Shown here: positions 1-10,766 of the stretch, in pieces | How the letters are laid out: every line of letters begins with the position of its first letter | Numbering within the stretch: the stretch's first letter is position 1 | Assembly (NCBI RefSeq): GCF_022539505.1 | Contig: NC_061513.1 | Location: 354,745,696 to 354,809,695 of the forward strand | Source of the DNA: Lolium rigidum | Taxonomy: Eukaryota > Streptophyta > Magnoliopsida > Poales > Poaceae | Direction of reading: 5' to 3' | Length of the DNA: 64,000 nucleotides | The notes under the pieces: model-generated | What the model saw: the letters and a program-made list of their open reading frames with translations, nothing else | Database searches by the model: none | What the model was told of the DNA's origin: nothing | Translations under genes and position numbers: made by a program

Positions 1-1228
1 GGTTATTTGAAACAAACACAAGGATGAACCGGTGCAGAAAAACTCACATAAAAGACATATTGTAAACATTATAAGACTCTACACCGTCTTCCTTGTTGTT
101 CAAAACTCAATACTAGAAATTATCTAGACTTTAGAGAGACCAAATATGCAAACCGAATTTAGCAAGCTCTAGGTGTTTCTTCATTAATGGGTGCAAAGTA
201 TATGATGCAAGAGCTTAAACATGAGCACAACAATGCCAAGTATCAAATTATTCAAGACATTTTAGAATTACTACATGTAGCATTTCCCAATTCCAACCAT
301 ATAACAATTTAACGAAGAAGATTCAACCTTCGCCATGAATACTATGAGTAAAGCCTAAGGACATACTTGTCCATATGCAACAGCGGAGCGTGTCTCTCTC
401 CCACACAATGAATGCTAGGATCCATTTTATTCAAACAAAACAAAAACAAAAACAAACCGACGCTCCAAGCAAAGTACATAAGATGTGACGGAATAAAAAT
501 ATAGTTTCAGGGGAGGAACCCGATAATGTTGTCGATGAAGAAGGGGATGCCTTGGGCATCCCCAAGCTTAGACGCTTGAGTCTTCTTAAAATATGCAGGG
601 GTGAACCACCGGGGCATCCCCAAGCTTAGAGCTTTCACTCTCCTTGATCATATTGCATCATTCTCCTCTCTTGATCCTTGAAAACTTCCTCCACACCAAA
701 CTCGAAACAACTCATTAGAGGGTTAGTGTACAATAAAAATTAACATGTTCAGAGGTGACACAATCATTCTTAACACTTCTGGACATTTCATAAAGCTACT
801 GGACATTAATGGATCAAAGAAATTCATCCAACATAGCAAAAGAGGCAATGCGAAATAAAAGGCAGAATCTGTCAAAACAGAACAGTCCGTAAAGATGGAT
901 TTTATTGAGGCACCAGAATTTCTCAAATGAAAATGCCCAAATTGAATGAAAGTTGCGTACATATCTGAGGATCACGCACGTAAATTGGCATAATTTTCTG
1001 AGCTACCTACAGGGAGGCAGGTCGAAATTCGTGACAGCAAAGAAATCTGAAACTGCGCAGTAATCCAAATCTAGTATTCACTTTACTATCAAAGACTTTA
1101 CTTGGCACAACAAAGCACAAAACTAAGATAAGGAGAGGTTGCTACAGTAGTAAACAACTTCCAAGACGCAAATTCAAAACAAAAATACTGTAGTAAAAAT
1201 ATGGGTTGTCTCCCATAAGCGCTTTTCT

Positions 1229-1942
1229 TTAACGCCTTTCAGCTAGGCGCAGAAAGTGTGTATCAAGTGTTATCGAGAGATGATGCATTGACATCATAAG
1301 CTCCCCCATCTGTAGTGGTACTAAGGGCTTTGTCAATTTTAGGCCTATAATAATATTTTTTTGGTTTAGGCACTTTAGAGACATACATAAACTTTTGCTC
1401 CTTACCCACATAAGCTTTCTCTCTAAACTTTATAGATGAAAAGGTTGAACCCAATGTTCACATAGCCTCTTCAAGTTCACTAATCCTTTGGGTTTGATTA
1501 TCATGGTTAGCACAAGATTCTAAGATGGTGATTCTCTCATTCATTCCACCTAGAGATTTATCAAGTTTATCAGTGCTATCAAGTAGTGCTCCCAAAGTAG
1601 TATCAATACTTGGAAGGTTTTGCTCTATGGTTCCCAACTTTTTCATGACATCTTCAAGAGAGGTTTCAATTTTAACTTCATTAACAGGTGGTGTTCCAAA
1701 TAAACTCTCAATAATGCAACTAGCTTCTAAAGCAGGAGCGCCTAGGAAGTTACCTCTGCGAGACAATCAAGAACATACCTATTCCAGCTAGAGATACCAA
1801 CATAAAAATTCCTGAGTAGGATAGTGGTGGAGTGTTTCTTAGTGCACCTATTATGGGCATCAATAATTCTATACCAATCATCTTTTAAACATTCTCCCCC
1901 TTGTTGCTTAAACGAACGAACTTCAACTTCAGGATTACTCAT
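1229..1942 (-). pseudogene. Degenerate gag-like ORFs of the Sabrina-like element
   Basis: Three overlapping minus-strand reading pieces follow the primer site: 1942-1742, 1766-1458 and 1454-1229. The middle piece encodes a heptad-rich stretch (leucine and isoleucine spacing around 1520-1690) like the coiled-coil part found in gag proteins of non-autonomous gypsy elements. No catalytic motif is seen. Frames change between the pieces, so this is a decayed or intron-containing reading frame. I do not recognise a named family domain; function is inferred only from position after the primer site. Confidence 0.45.
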
Positions 1943-2166
1943 TTTAGCAGTAGTAAATAAAGCAAACTAGATAAAGTAAATGCAAGTAACTAATTTTTTT
2001 GTGTTTTTGATATAGAGTGCAAGACAATAAATAAAGTAAAGCTAGCAACTAATTTTTTTGTGTTTTGATATAACGCAGCAAAAAAAGTAGTAAGTAAAAT
2101 AAAGCAAGACAAAAACAAAGTAAAGAGATTGGATTGTGGAGACTCCCCTTGCAGCGTGTCTTGATC

Positions 2167-2184
2167 TCCCCGGCAACGGCGCCA
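2167..2184 (-). other. Primer binding site, tRNA-Asp type
   Basis: The minus strand reads TGGCGCCGTTGCCGGGGA, the usual primer site of Athila/Sabrina-like grass elements, eleven bases inside the LTR end. It fixes the transcription direction as minus. Confidence 0.85.
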
Positions 2185-2195
2185 GAAATTTAGCT

Positions 2196-3779
2196 TCATG
2201 CGTGCAGTTGACACACGTCCGTTGGGAACCCCAAGAGGAAGGTGTGATGCAGACAGTAGCAACTTTTCCCTCAGAAAGAAACCAAGGTTTATCGAACCAG
2301 GAGGAGCCAAGAAGCACGTTGAAGGTTGATGGTGGCGGAATGTAATGCGGCGCAACACCAGGGATTCCGGCGCCAACGTGGAACCTGCACAACACAACCA
2401 AAGTACTTTGCCCCAACGAAACAGTGAGGTTGTCAATCTCACCGGCTTGCTGTAACAAAGGATTAATCGTATTGTGTGGAAGATGATTGTTTGCGAGAAA
2501 ACAATAAAACAAGTATTGCAAGTAGATTGTATGCGATGTAAAGAATAGGACCGGGGTCCACAGTTCACTAGAGGTGTCTCTCCCATAAGATAGCATGTTG
2601 GGTGAACAAATTACGGTCGGGCAATTGACAAATAGAGAGGGCATAACAATGCACATACATGACATGATAAATATAGTGAGATTTAATTGGGCATTACGAC
2701 AAAGTACATAGACCGCTATCCAAGCATGCATCTATGCCTAAAAACTCCACCTTCGAGGTTATCATCCGAACCCCTTCCAGTATTAAGTTGCAAAACAACG
2801 AGACAATTGCATTAAGTATGGTGCGTAACGTAATCAATAACTACATCATTAGACATAGCATCAATGTTTTATCCCTAGTGGCAACAAGCACATCCACAAC
2901 CTTAGAACTTTTCGTCACATCGTCCCGGATTTAATGGAGGCATGAACCCACTATCGAGCATAAATACTCCCTCTTGGAGTTAAGAGTAAAAACTTGGCCG
3001 AGCCTCTACTAATAACGGAGAGCATGCAAGATCATAAACAACACATAGGTAATAACTTGATAATTAACATAACATAGTATTCTCTATCCATCGGATCCCG
3101 ACAAACACAACATATAGAATTACAGATAGATGATCTTGATCATGTTAGGCAGCTCACAAGATCCGACAATGAAGCACAATGAGGAGAAGACAACCATCTA
3201 GCTACCGCTATGGACCCATAGTCCAGGGGTGAACTACTCACTCATCACTCCGGAGGCGACCATGGCGGTGAAGAGTCCTCCAGGAGATGAATCCCCTCTC
3301 CGGCAGGGTGCCGGAGGTGATCTCCAGAATCCCCCGAGATGGGATTGGCGGCGGCGTCTCAGTAAGGTTTTCCGTATCGTGGCTCTCGATGCATCGGGGT
3401 TTCGCGACGGAGGCTTTAAGTAGGCGGAAGGGCAACGCGGGGGCCACACGAGGGCCCCACACGCCGAGACCGCGCGACCTAGGGCTGGGCCGCGCCGCCC
3501 TGTTGTGGCGGCGCCTCGTGGCCCCACTTCCTTTCCCCTCGGTCTTCCGGAAGCTTCGTGGCAAAATAGGACCCCGGGCGTTGATTTCGTCCAATTCCGA
3601 GAATATTTCTTTACTAGGATTTCTGAAACCAAAAACAGCTAGAAACGAGCAATCGGCTCTTCGGCATCTTGTTAATAGGTTAGTGCCGAAAAATGCATAA
3701 ATACGACATATAATGTGTATAAAACATGTAGATATCATCAATAATGTAGCATGGAACATAAGAAATTATCGACGTATCA
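2196..3779 (-). repeat. 5' LTR of the Sabrina-like element (1584 bp)
   Basis: The right end is ...GACGTATCA at 3779. The left end is placed at 2196 from the spacing to the primer site. The minus-strand terminus reads CATGA where the related LTR at 32620-34285 ends CATCA, so the canonical TG...CA end is mutated here. The minus strand contains a GC-rich leader (3420-3560) and the conserved stretch around 2570-2600 shared with the other LTR. Confidence 0.8.
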
Positions 3780-4146
3780 GAAGCCCTGCCGGAGTTCTCC
3801 ACCACCACCGCCACCACGCCGTCGTGCTGTCGGGATTCCGAGGAGGATCTACTACTTCCGCTGCCCGCTGGAACGGGGAGGAGGACGTCGTCTTCATCAA
3901 CACCGTACGTGTGACCGAGTACGGAGGTGCTGCCCGATTGTGGCACCGTCAAGATCTTCTACGCGCTTTCGAAAGCCGCAAGTGATCGACTACAACAACA
4001 ATGAGATCTAATCTCGTAGGCTTTGGAAATCTTTGAGGGTTAGTCTCATGATCTTCTCGTTGCTACCGTCTTCTAGATTGCATCTTGGCTTGTGTTTCGT
4101 TCTTGCGGTAGGAATTTTTTTGTTTTCTATGCTACGAATCCCATCA
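3780..4146 (+). repeat. 3' part of a BARE/WIS/Angela-type Ty1/copia LTR
   Basis: The stretch GACCGAGTACGGAGGTGCTG, followed by a GTAGGCTTTGG block and the end TTTTCTATGCTACGAATCCC, then ATCA, matches the remembered 3' half of BARE/WIS/Angela LTRs. It ends at 4146, where minus-strand Athila-like protease sequence begins (possible target duplicate CCTAC at 4147). The left part was displaced by the Sabrina-like insertion at 3779. Confidence 0.75.
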
Positions 4147-4560
4147 CCTACAATCAATATTAGCTCTTGCAATGTTTAAGAAAGTTCTTCCAAAAATGAT
4201 TGGACAATGAGAATCAATTGGCATATTAATAACAACAAAATCAGTGTGATAAGTGTAGGGTCCTATTGTAATAGGCACATCTTTTATCACTCCCATAGGA
4301 ACTCTCAGAGTCTTATCAGCTAACATTATTGTCATATATGTGTCTTCAAATTCCGAATGCTCAAGTTCATCTTGAATACCATAATAAAATCTAAGGGGAA
4401 TAACATTAATGGCTGTACCAATATCACAAAGTCCATAATAAGAGGATCCACCAAAAGTACAAGGTAAAATAGGTTTACCCGCACATGTGGCTTTGACCAT
4501 ACCTTCTACAAATTGTGAAGCTTCGGAATCGAGCTCAACTACGTTGCAGTGTGCAAACAT
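4147..4560 (-). pseudogene. Retropepsin-like (Athila-type) protease fragment
   Basis: The minus-strand reading frame contains CDIGTAINVIP near residues 51-61, the position of the D-S/T-G active site in retropepsins (here D-I-G-T). Further on come a hydrophobic core (ADKTLRVPMGVIKDVPI) and the FGRTFLNIARANIDC stretch typical of plant gypsy gag-proteases. The same fold is encoded at 40680-41030 in element E2, where the active site is DLGAG. The frame is cut by the copia LTR at 4146, so only an N-terminal protease portion remains. Confidence 0.7.
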
Positions 4561-4805
4561 AGCTAAGATACCTTCCTTTGTTACCTCACTTTCTTCATTT
4601 GTAGCTTCATGAGTAAGTTCCTCATTACTAACCTTTAATTCTTGTGCTTTTACTTTTCTTCCCTCCTCTTCCTTTTGTTATCAAGAAGTTGAGCTCGGAT
4701 ATGCCTTTCTGCTGCCATTGGGTACGGTAATGGCTCATTGTAAGGCGGCATTTTAGTGGGTACCACTTTGGGTACTTCAGCTTCAACTTGCGTTACTTCA
4801 ACAAC

Positions 4806-5607
4806 TTAAGGTGGCGGAGTATAATGGAGCCATTCTTTCTTTGGTACTTCAATGAATTCTGTAAAAGCTTGAAGAACATCCAATATCATAATATCATCAA
4901 GATTAAGTTCATTAGCCATTTCTTTTAGTTTCTCGGTGTTTTTATAAGAATTTAGACAGTCATGTTCAATTTCTATTTCTCCCTCATTTTCAAGACCAAA
5001 GCCCCATGATACTCTATTTTTATGAACTTTATCAAGACGTATCCAAGCTTGCTCGGTTGTGAGTTCCATTAAAGATCCACCGGATAAGAGGTCTAATTCT
5101 TTATTATCTTGTTATAGTCCTCCATAAAAGACATGTAAAACGGTAAATCATGATGGGGACATTTTTGAACAGTACCTTTGAACCTGAGATAGGCTCTCAT
5201 TAAGCTTTCACCGCAGCGATTCTTGAAATTGGTTATATCTCTTCTTGCTTCCGCGGACTTGATTTTGGGATAAAACCGAAATATAAATTCTTTCTTAAGA
5301 TTCTCCCAAGTATCTATCTTTTCTTCAGGGCAAGTTCTATACCAAGATAATGCAGTGTTGGTTAGAGATTGACTAAACAATTTAATATTAAGTTCATCAT
5401 CAGTTAGTTTCTCAATTTAATTATCCAACACAACTTAGTCAAAGAATGTAAATGAGCATAAGGATCCTCATCGGGATCATCTCCTGCAAAAATCTTCTCC
5501 TTCATAAGAGCAATAAAGTGTGGATGAATAGAATATTCAATATCATTCCCATTTGGGAATTCCTTAAGACCCTCGGTTGAATCTTCTGAGATATTCAGCT
5601 GCATCAA
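4806..5607 (-). pseudogene. Broken gag of Athila-like element A
   Basis: Three minus-strand pieces (5607-5404, 5380-5093, 5069-4806) together look like a plant Retrotrans_gag region. The middle piece carries the usual ALSWYRTCPEEKIDTWENL block with a following FIFRFYPK motif. The first piece begins about 110 bases after the primer site, as expected of gag. Stops or shifts near 5381-5404 and 5070-5093 separate the pieces. The homologous block in element E2 (39190-39345) reads KTWYNSLPPDSINSPKELL. Confidence 0.7.
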
Positions 5608-5717
5608 GCTTATTCATAAGCCCAAGAGCATCCATGGTACTATCTGAAACTATCAAACAACTTTAGTAAAAACACTAATAGATAATAAACTAAGAATAAA
5701 GATCAAAAGCGCTGAGC

Positions 5718-5735
5718 TCCCTGGCAACATCGTCA
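5718..5735 (-). other. Degenerate primer binding site of element A
   Basis: The minus strand reads TGACGATGTTGCCAGGGA, a decayed form of TGGCGCCGTTGCCGGGGA. It lies ten bases inside the LTR boundary at 5746. Confidence 0.65.
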
Positions 5736-5745
5736 GAAAATAACT

Positions 5746-7080
5746 TGATGACAGCAAGTTCACATATCAGTTGTAGCTAGTTTCGAAATAAGAGTATCGA
5801 ACCACGAGGAGCTACTAGTAATGATCTTGATATCCCTTGCTACTTTCTACTAAATATTACTTAATAATTGTTTTCTAATCTCAAAATGATGAAAGGGGGT
5901 GTAGTAAATGGTTGGAGGAAAAATAAATAAAATAGTAAAACGTTATATGAAAAGGGTTGGAACTTTATAAGACAAAGTGTTCTCAGGGATTATTGGATCA
6001 ACCACTAGCATTAGGACTCATGTTAATCAAGATGAAATATGATTTCAAGCATGTGGTGTGTGGGAGAGCTTCGTAATAAAATGTTCCCAGAAAGCCATCA
6101 GTCATCGCATCTCTAAATAACCACAACATCTAGCCTTCTGCGGCCACATATGGACTAGTGCTATTAAGAGGTAAACCGCATGGTCATCGATATGAGCTTT
6201 ATGAATCCCTCTTATCGATGTGTCAAAGCGCCGATATGATAATGTCACTTCTCGCCGTTCGCTTTACCACACTTCAAAGAGTAGTTCCCTCTCAAGACCA
6301 ATATGCAATATTACATGGTGCGCAACTTGTACTAACAAGAGAGAAAAGTAACACACATTAATACTTGAAACTATAAATCATCTTAGATTCATCTCATATG
6401 CATGTTAGGGTTTCTCCATCTCCCCAAGAACTAATAAGACTACTCACATATGGAGACAATAAAGAACATCATCATAACCTTGTGGAATGAATGAGAGGAA
6501 TGGAACGAATTTGAATACAAATCCACAATAGCAATCAATATTACAACTATGGTTGGAGAATGACGGTGATGAAGGTGCAGCAGTTGATGATATGAAGGGG
6601 ATGATGACTTGTCCTCTGAGGATCCACGTAGCAGCCCAGATCTTGTCTTCTCCAAAGTTCCTTCTTGAGACCTGATCTGGGGCGGTGTTTCTCGGTTTCG
6701 CGAAGCTGTGTGCGTCTGATCTCTAATCCGCCTGCGGGAGGTGAAAGTATTTGACGAGGCGGTGCTCCTGGCGGGTGGTATGAGCGGGCGGTACGGGTGG
6801 GCTCTGCCCGTACCGATGCCCGTTAAACTCCCTAGAAGTTTTCCATTAATTATCCTTTCGCTCATGTGCATTATTAAGTGCACAAATGATTTCTATCATG
6901 TCAAAATGCCAAAAATGACAGTTTTCATTGATATTTCATTATTGACTTGTTATTTTAAGATCCTGTGAGGGCAAGCATAAAAGGACGCGGTAGCGCGGTA
7001 AAATACAAAAATCCTACCACTACTTGATGATAACTTAATGAAATAGTGATGCAAAAACATGTTAAAAATTGCACTCATCA
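5746..7080 (-). repeat. 5' LTR of Athila-like element A (1335 bp)
   Basis: Bounded on plus by TGATGACAGC and GCACTCATCA. It aligns by eye over its full length with the LTR at 31218-32555, including the conserved GGCTCTGCCCGTACCGATGC block (6799-6818 and 32279-32298). Internal sequence lies on its left, so it is a 5' LTR on minus. Confidence 0.85.
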
Positions 7081-7924
7081 TCAATTTTCCCCTAACACCT
7101 AAAGCATTTTATTATTATCGTAGGCCGCATCGGACGCAACTATAATTGGAAACAAATTGTTTTTTTCCTATTTTGTTATATATTTTGAAATTCACATCTT
7201 TAAAATATTTGTAGATATCCATAAATTCAAAGTATTTGTTCTTATATAGTTAAAATAAATTTTAATGTATTTCAAATTAATTGCTCAGGTACAAAAAGAT
7301 GCTCACACATTTCATAAAATATATTCTTGTGGTTCAAAATTATTACTCATGATCATACAATTTTAAAAATAATTGTTCATGGGGTTCAATAAAAATGTTA
7401 ATGTGATTCCAAATATATGTTTATGTATTATCTAAGTTTTAATATAATTTTTAAAATAAATATTGAAAAAAATATGAAAAAAGGAAAAAAGAAAAAGAAA
7501 TAATAAAAAATATACAAGAAAAACATGAAAAGTATAGCAACAAAATAGAAAAGAAACTGCTAATAAGAAGAAGAAAATGGAAGTCTCACCTTTTGGGCTG
7601 GCCTGCCACATGCAGGGTATGGACGTCACTCCCTATTTTACACAACGAGCGACAAATAAACCTGCCAAGCCATTACATTCTGGTCCGACTACAACCCACT
7701 CCGCTTAGTGTTTCAAAAGACAAACAAGAGCCCACAACCCACGCGTCCAACCAAAATTAGGCGCTTCTACACACGCTTTAGACATCACTAGATACAAAAC
7801 AAAGAGCGTTCTCTTCTTCACTACAAAAAAGGAAGTGAACACGGAGTGAAACCCACAACAGAGAAGCAAAGATCCCCCCTCCCATTTGACGACCACTTCC
7901 CAAATCTGAAATCAACATCGTCTC
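7081..7924. other. AT-rich intergenic DNA upstream of protease copy 1
   Basis: 7081-7600 is AT-rich with repeated short A/T runs and no credible ORF. 7600-7860 is the proximal upstream region of copy 1. The block around 7796-7822 (GAGCGTTCTCTTCTTC) recurs upstream of copy 2 at 12942-12975 as GCGCGTTCTCTTCTTGG, so the promoter was part of the duplicated unit. Confidence 0.5.
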
Positions 7925-7932
7925 TATTTAAA
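7925..7932 (+). promoter_or_regulatory. TATA-like element upstream of protease copy 1
   Basis: TATTTAAA lies 64 bases before the chosen ATG at 7996, a plausible core promoter spacing for a short leader. This is motif evidence only. Confidence 0.35.
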
Positions 7933-7995
7933 GCTCCAAAGAAATCTAGACCGAGTATTGGAGATCCATTCCGGACCACGGGAGGAGCAGTCACC

Positions 7996-10244
7996 ATGCC
8001 CCAAACCAGTAGCCGCCGCGACCCAGAGATCGTGAACCTCGACAGCGACGATGATGACAACGTCGATGGTAAGAACACGATCTATTCACTTTCCCTCTGC
8101 TTGATCTGCTCATTAGGGTGGTGGTGGTGGAGGGTTCCTCTCCTGATATTTGATCTCTGTTGATATCAGATGGAGATCTGTGGTAGGTAGATCATTACTT
8201 CGGTAGCTAGAGGGCGGAGGCTGCTCCTTTGTTATGTCCAGAGTAGATAGTTATTTATGACCCCTTTAATATTTTGCAAATCAAGTATCTTGGTGTTTTT
8301 TTTTCATTTTTGTGTTGGTTCTATCGGTTGTTTCGACCGATTGTGCTCCTTCTTTGGATTAGATAAATTATTGGAAATGGATAGGGTTTCTAGGATCAGG
8401 CCCCCTCAAATCTCCTTGTATTAGATGTCCATATAATACCTATCCTTGGAGATTGCTTAGGTAGTTGAGATTTAAGATTAATTAGTATCTATGTTTAAAT
8501 CAAGAGGCAATGTTGTAGCTTCATGTGCATAAGCGTTTTTATAGTTCAGTAGCCCAGTGACCACTTAGGTGGTTTATTCATCTTTGAAGAGGTGTTTTAT
8601 ATATAATGAAGCATAATGGGGACTGTATTTTAATGGCTCAAATTTCCCATCTCAGGCTTCCATGGATTAACATTTTTATGTGGTTTTAATTCATGTGCCT
8701 AAATTAGTATATTCATTTGACAAAGGGAATGCATTAGTAAACAAGAAATATATATTACAATTGGCTTCTACAACAGCGTAATGTCAAGAATTATTCAATA
8801 CATTAAACATACACACACCCTAAAAGACATAAGGATAAAATAAAATATAAAGGCAAAGTGAAGTAATCAACGACTTGCAACAACATAAAACAACCATCAC
8901 CATTGCAACACAAGAACTGCAAACGAGGTTATCCATAGCAACTCCAAGATAAAAATGCACAAATATTGTTCTTGCTCCATTTAAGCTCCAATGTCAGACC
9001 ATGAGTTTTTACCCGGAGAAAGTTTAAGAAATCTGTACTGAACGTTCAAGGTGGCTTAGGCTTGTTAACACATCTATTAGGGTGGCTAAATTATTAATAC
9101 AATATCACATACATATTGTTAAAAGACATGACCATGTAGTTCTTGAATTGCTTCATATGTTACGTTGAATGCTGCATGATCTAGTTCTAGATATTTCCCC
9201 TATCTTATATGCATTCCCTATTGTAACTGAAAAGATTGCAGGCTTCTCTACTTGATTCAAAATATTCTTAGTTTGTTAATTCTTTATATTTCTGTACTAG
9301 GAAAATTACTTGTGGAAGTCATAAGAAAATCATCTCATCGATTTATCAATCAACTTGTTAATCACTGCTAAGAGTATCTCCAACGGATGATGTAGATGTA
9401 AAATAACCCTCGTTTACATCACTTAAGCCAAAAATACCTCCAACAGATGATGTAGATGTAAAAAAATGGCTCAAACTTTTTCATCGTGATGTATATTTTA
9501 CACCACGCGATGCAAATACACGTCACTTGGGAGTTGATGTATCATAAAAAAAACGGGCGACAACATCATGGAATCGGGCTGAAATCACACTCCGGTCCTC
9601 CATCTCTAGGCATCCGTACTCAATCGATTCAGACTAATTTGTACTATTGAGACTAATTTGACATGTACATGTACATCTAGTTTGGGAGTAATTTGGACTA
9701 ATTTAGGAATATATTTGGATTACTATTTGCAGTTTTCTAGCACCGGTGATGTAAAATACATCATCTCTCTAACTTTTTAGAGCAAAAACAGGTGATGTAA
9801 AAACCAGAAAAATAGCAAAAATAGGTGATATAGTTTTTTACATAACAAGCGATGTATTATACATCATCTGTTGGAGATGCTCTAACTTCTTTGACATCAA
9901 TTCATTGACCATAAATTAGTTGGAGATGCTCTAACTTCTTTGACATCAGTTCATTGACATCTGTTGAAGATGCTCTAACTTCTTTGACATCTGTTCATTG
10001 ACCATAAATTAGTGTTTTGCAAATTTCTTTCAATAATAAACACTGAACCTCTAAGTTCTTGATATTTAGTCTTCATATATATTTCCCTTGTACATTTCAT
10101 AGCATCCGCTCATTATTATTTGTGCCACTATTACATATTTTATTTCATCGTAGTTTCAATTTCACCTCAAAGTTGACTTTGAAAGTCGTTTCTTGACGAT
10201 TTCAAAATAGTTGGAGATAAATAGTTTTTTTTTACTTCACGTGG

Positions 10245-10295
<51 letters not shown>

Positions 10296-10666
10296 ATAAA
10301 TACTTCCTAATCCTGGGTGTAGTTACACCCATATCTAATATACTACCATACAGAAGTATATACGATACTTTATCAGTTTGAGTATGTTCGTACACTATAT
10401 CTAAGATACTCCAAACTAAGTTTAGTGAAAAAAATGCGATTGAACCCATAGTTTGCACTATATATCCAAAATACATGCATATGTATACGTAAAAAATAAG
10501 TCTACGTAAAAAAATGTACATATTGCATATAAAGTAGTATATATACTACCGAAATAATCTTATATACTTCATACTACATGTACATACTCTCCGGTATGAT
10601 AGATACTCTCTAGATTATGAGAAACACGCGTGGGTGTAACTACACCCGGGTGTAGTATAAATATGT

Positions 10667-10724
<58 letters not shown>

Positions 10725-10730
10725 CATATC

Positions 10731-10766
<36 letters not shown>

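Larger units (their letters stand above)
1..3779 (-). mobile_element. Sabrina-like Ty3/gypsy retrotransposon, 5' part (rest lies left of window)
   Basis: On the minus strand this reads 5' LTR (3779 to 2196), primer binding site, then internal sequence running off the left edge. The LTR start (TGATACGTCGATAATTTC on minus) and the long GC-rich leader resemble Sabrina-type elements of Triticeae; that name is from memory. It inserted into a copia LTR whose remainder is 3780-4146; the 5-base target duplicate would be GAAGC at 3780. The internal part contains short degenerate ORFs only, no reverse transcriptase or integrase in view. About 550-1230 contains family signatures also found at 35130-35860 of the plus-strand relative (CATCCCCAAGCTTAG blocks and a GCGCTTTTCTTTAACGCC block). 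Confidence 0.8.
4147..7080 (-). mobile_element. Athila-like gypsy element A: 5' LTR, gag and start of protease
   Basis: Minus-strand order is LTR (7080 to 5746), degenerate primer site, gag (5607 to about 4806), then retropepsin-like sequence (4560 to 4147). The copia LTR at 4146 cuts it off. The LTR end at 7080 (GCACTCATCA) is followed by TCAAT, the likely target duplicate. No polymerase part is in this window. Several in-frame breaks show that it is dead. Confidence 0.8.

Noticed and set aside
3234..3759. Long overlapping ORFs on both strands in the GC-rich block
   Set aside because: They lie wholly inside the Sabrina-like LTR leader; composition explains the open frames.
7814..7830. CACTACAAAAAAGG as a possible CACTA left terminus
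   Set aside because: No matching right end, subterminal array or 3-base duplicate nearby; it lies in the promoter block of protease copy 1 whose counterpart in copy 2 lacks it.
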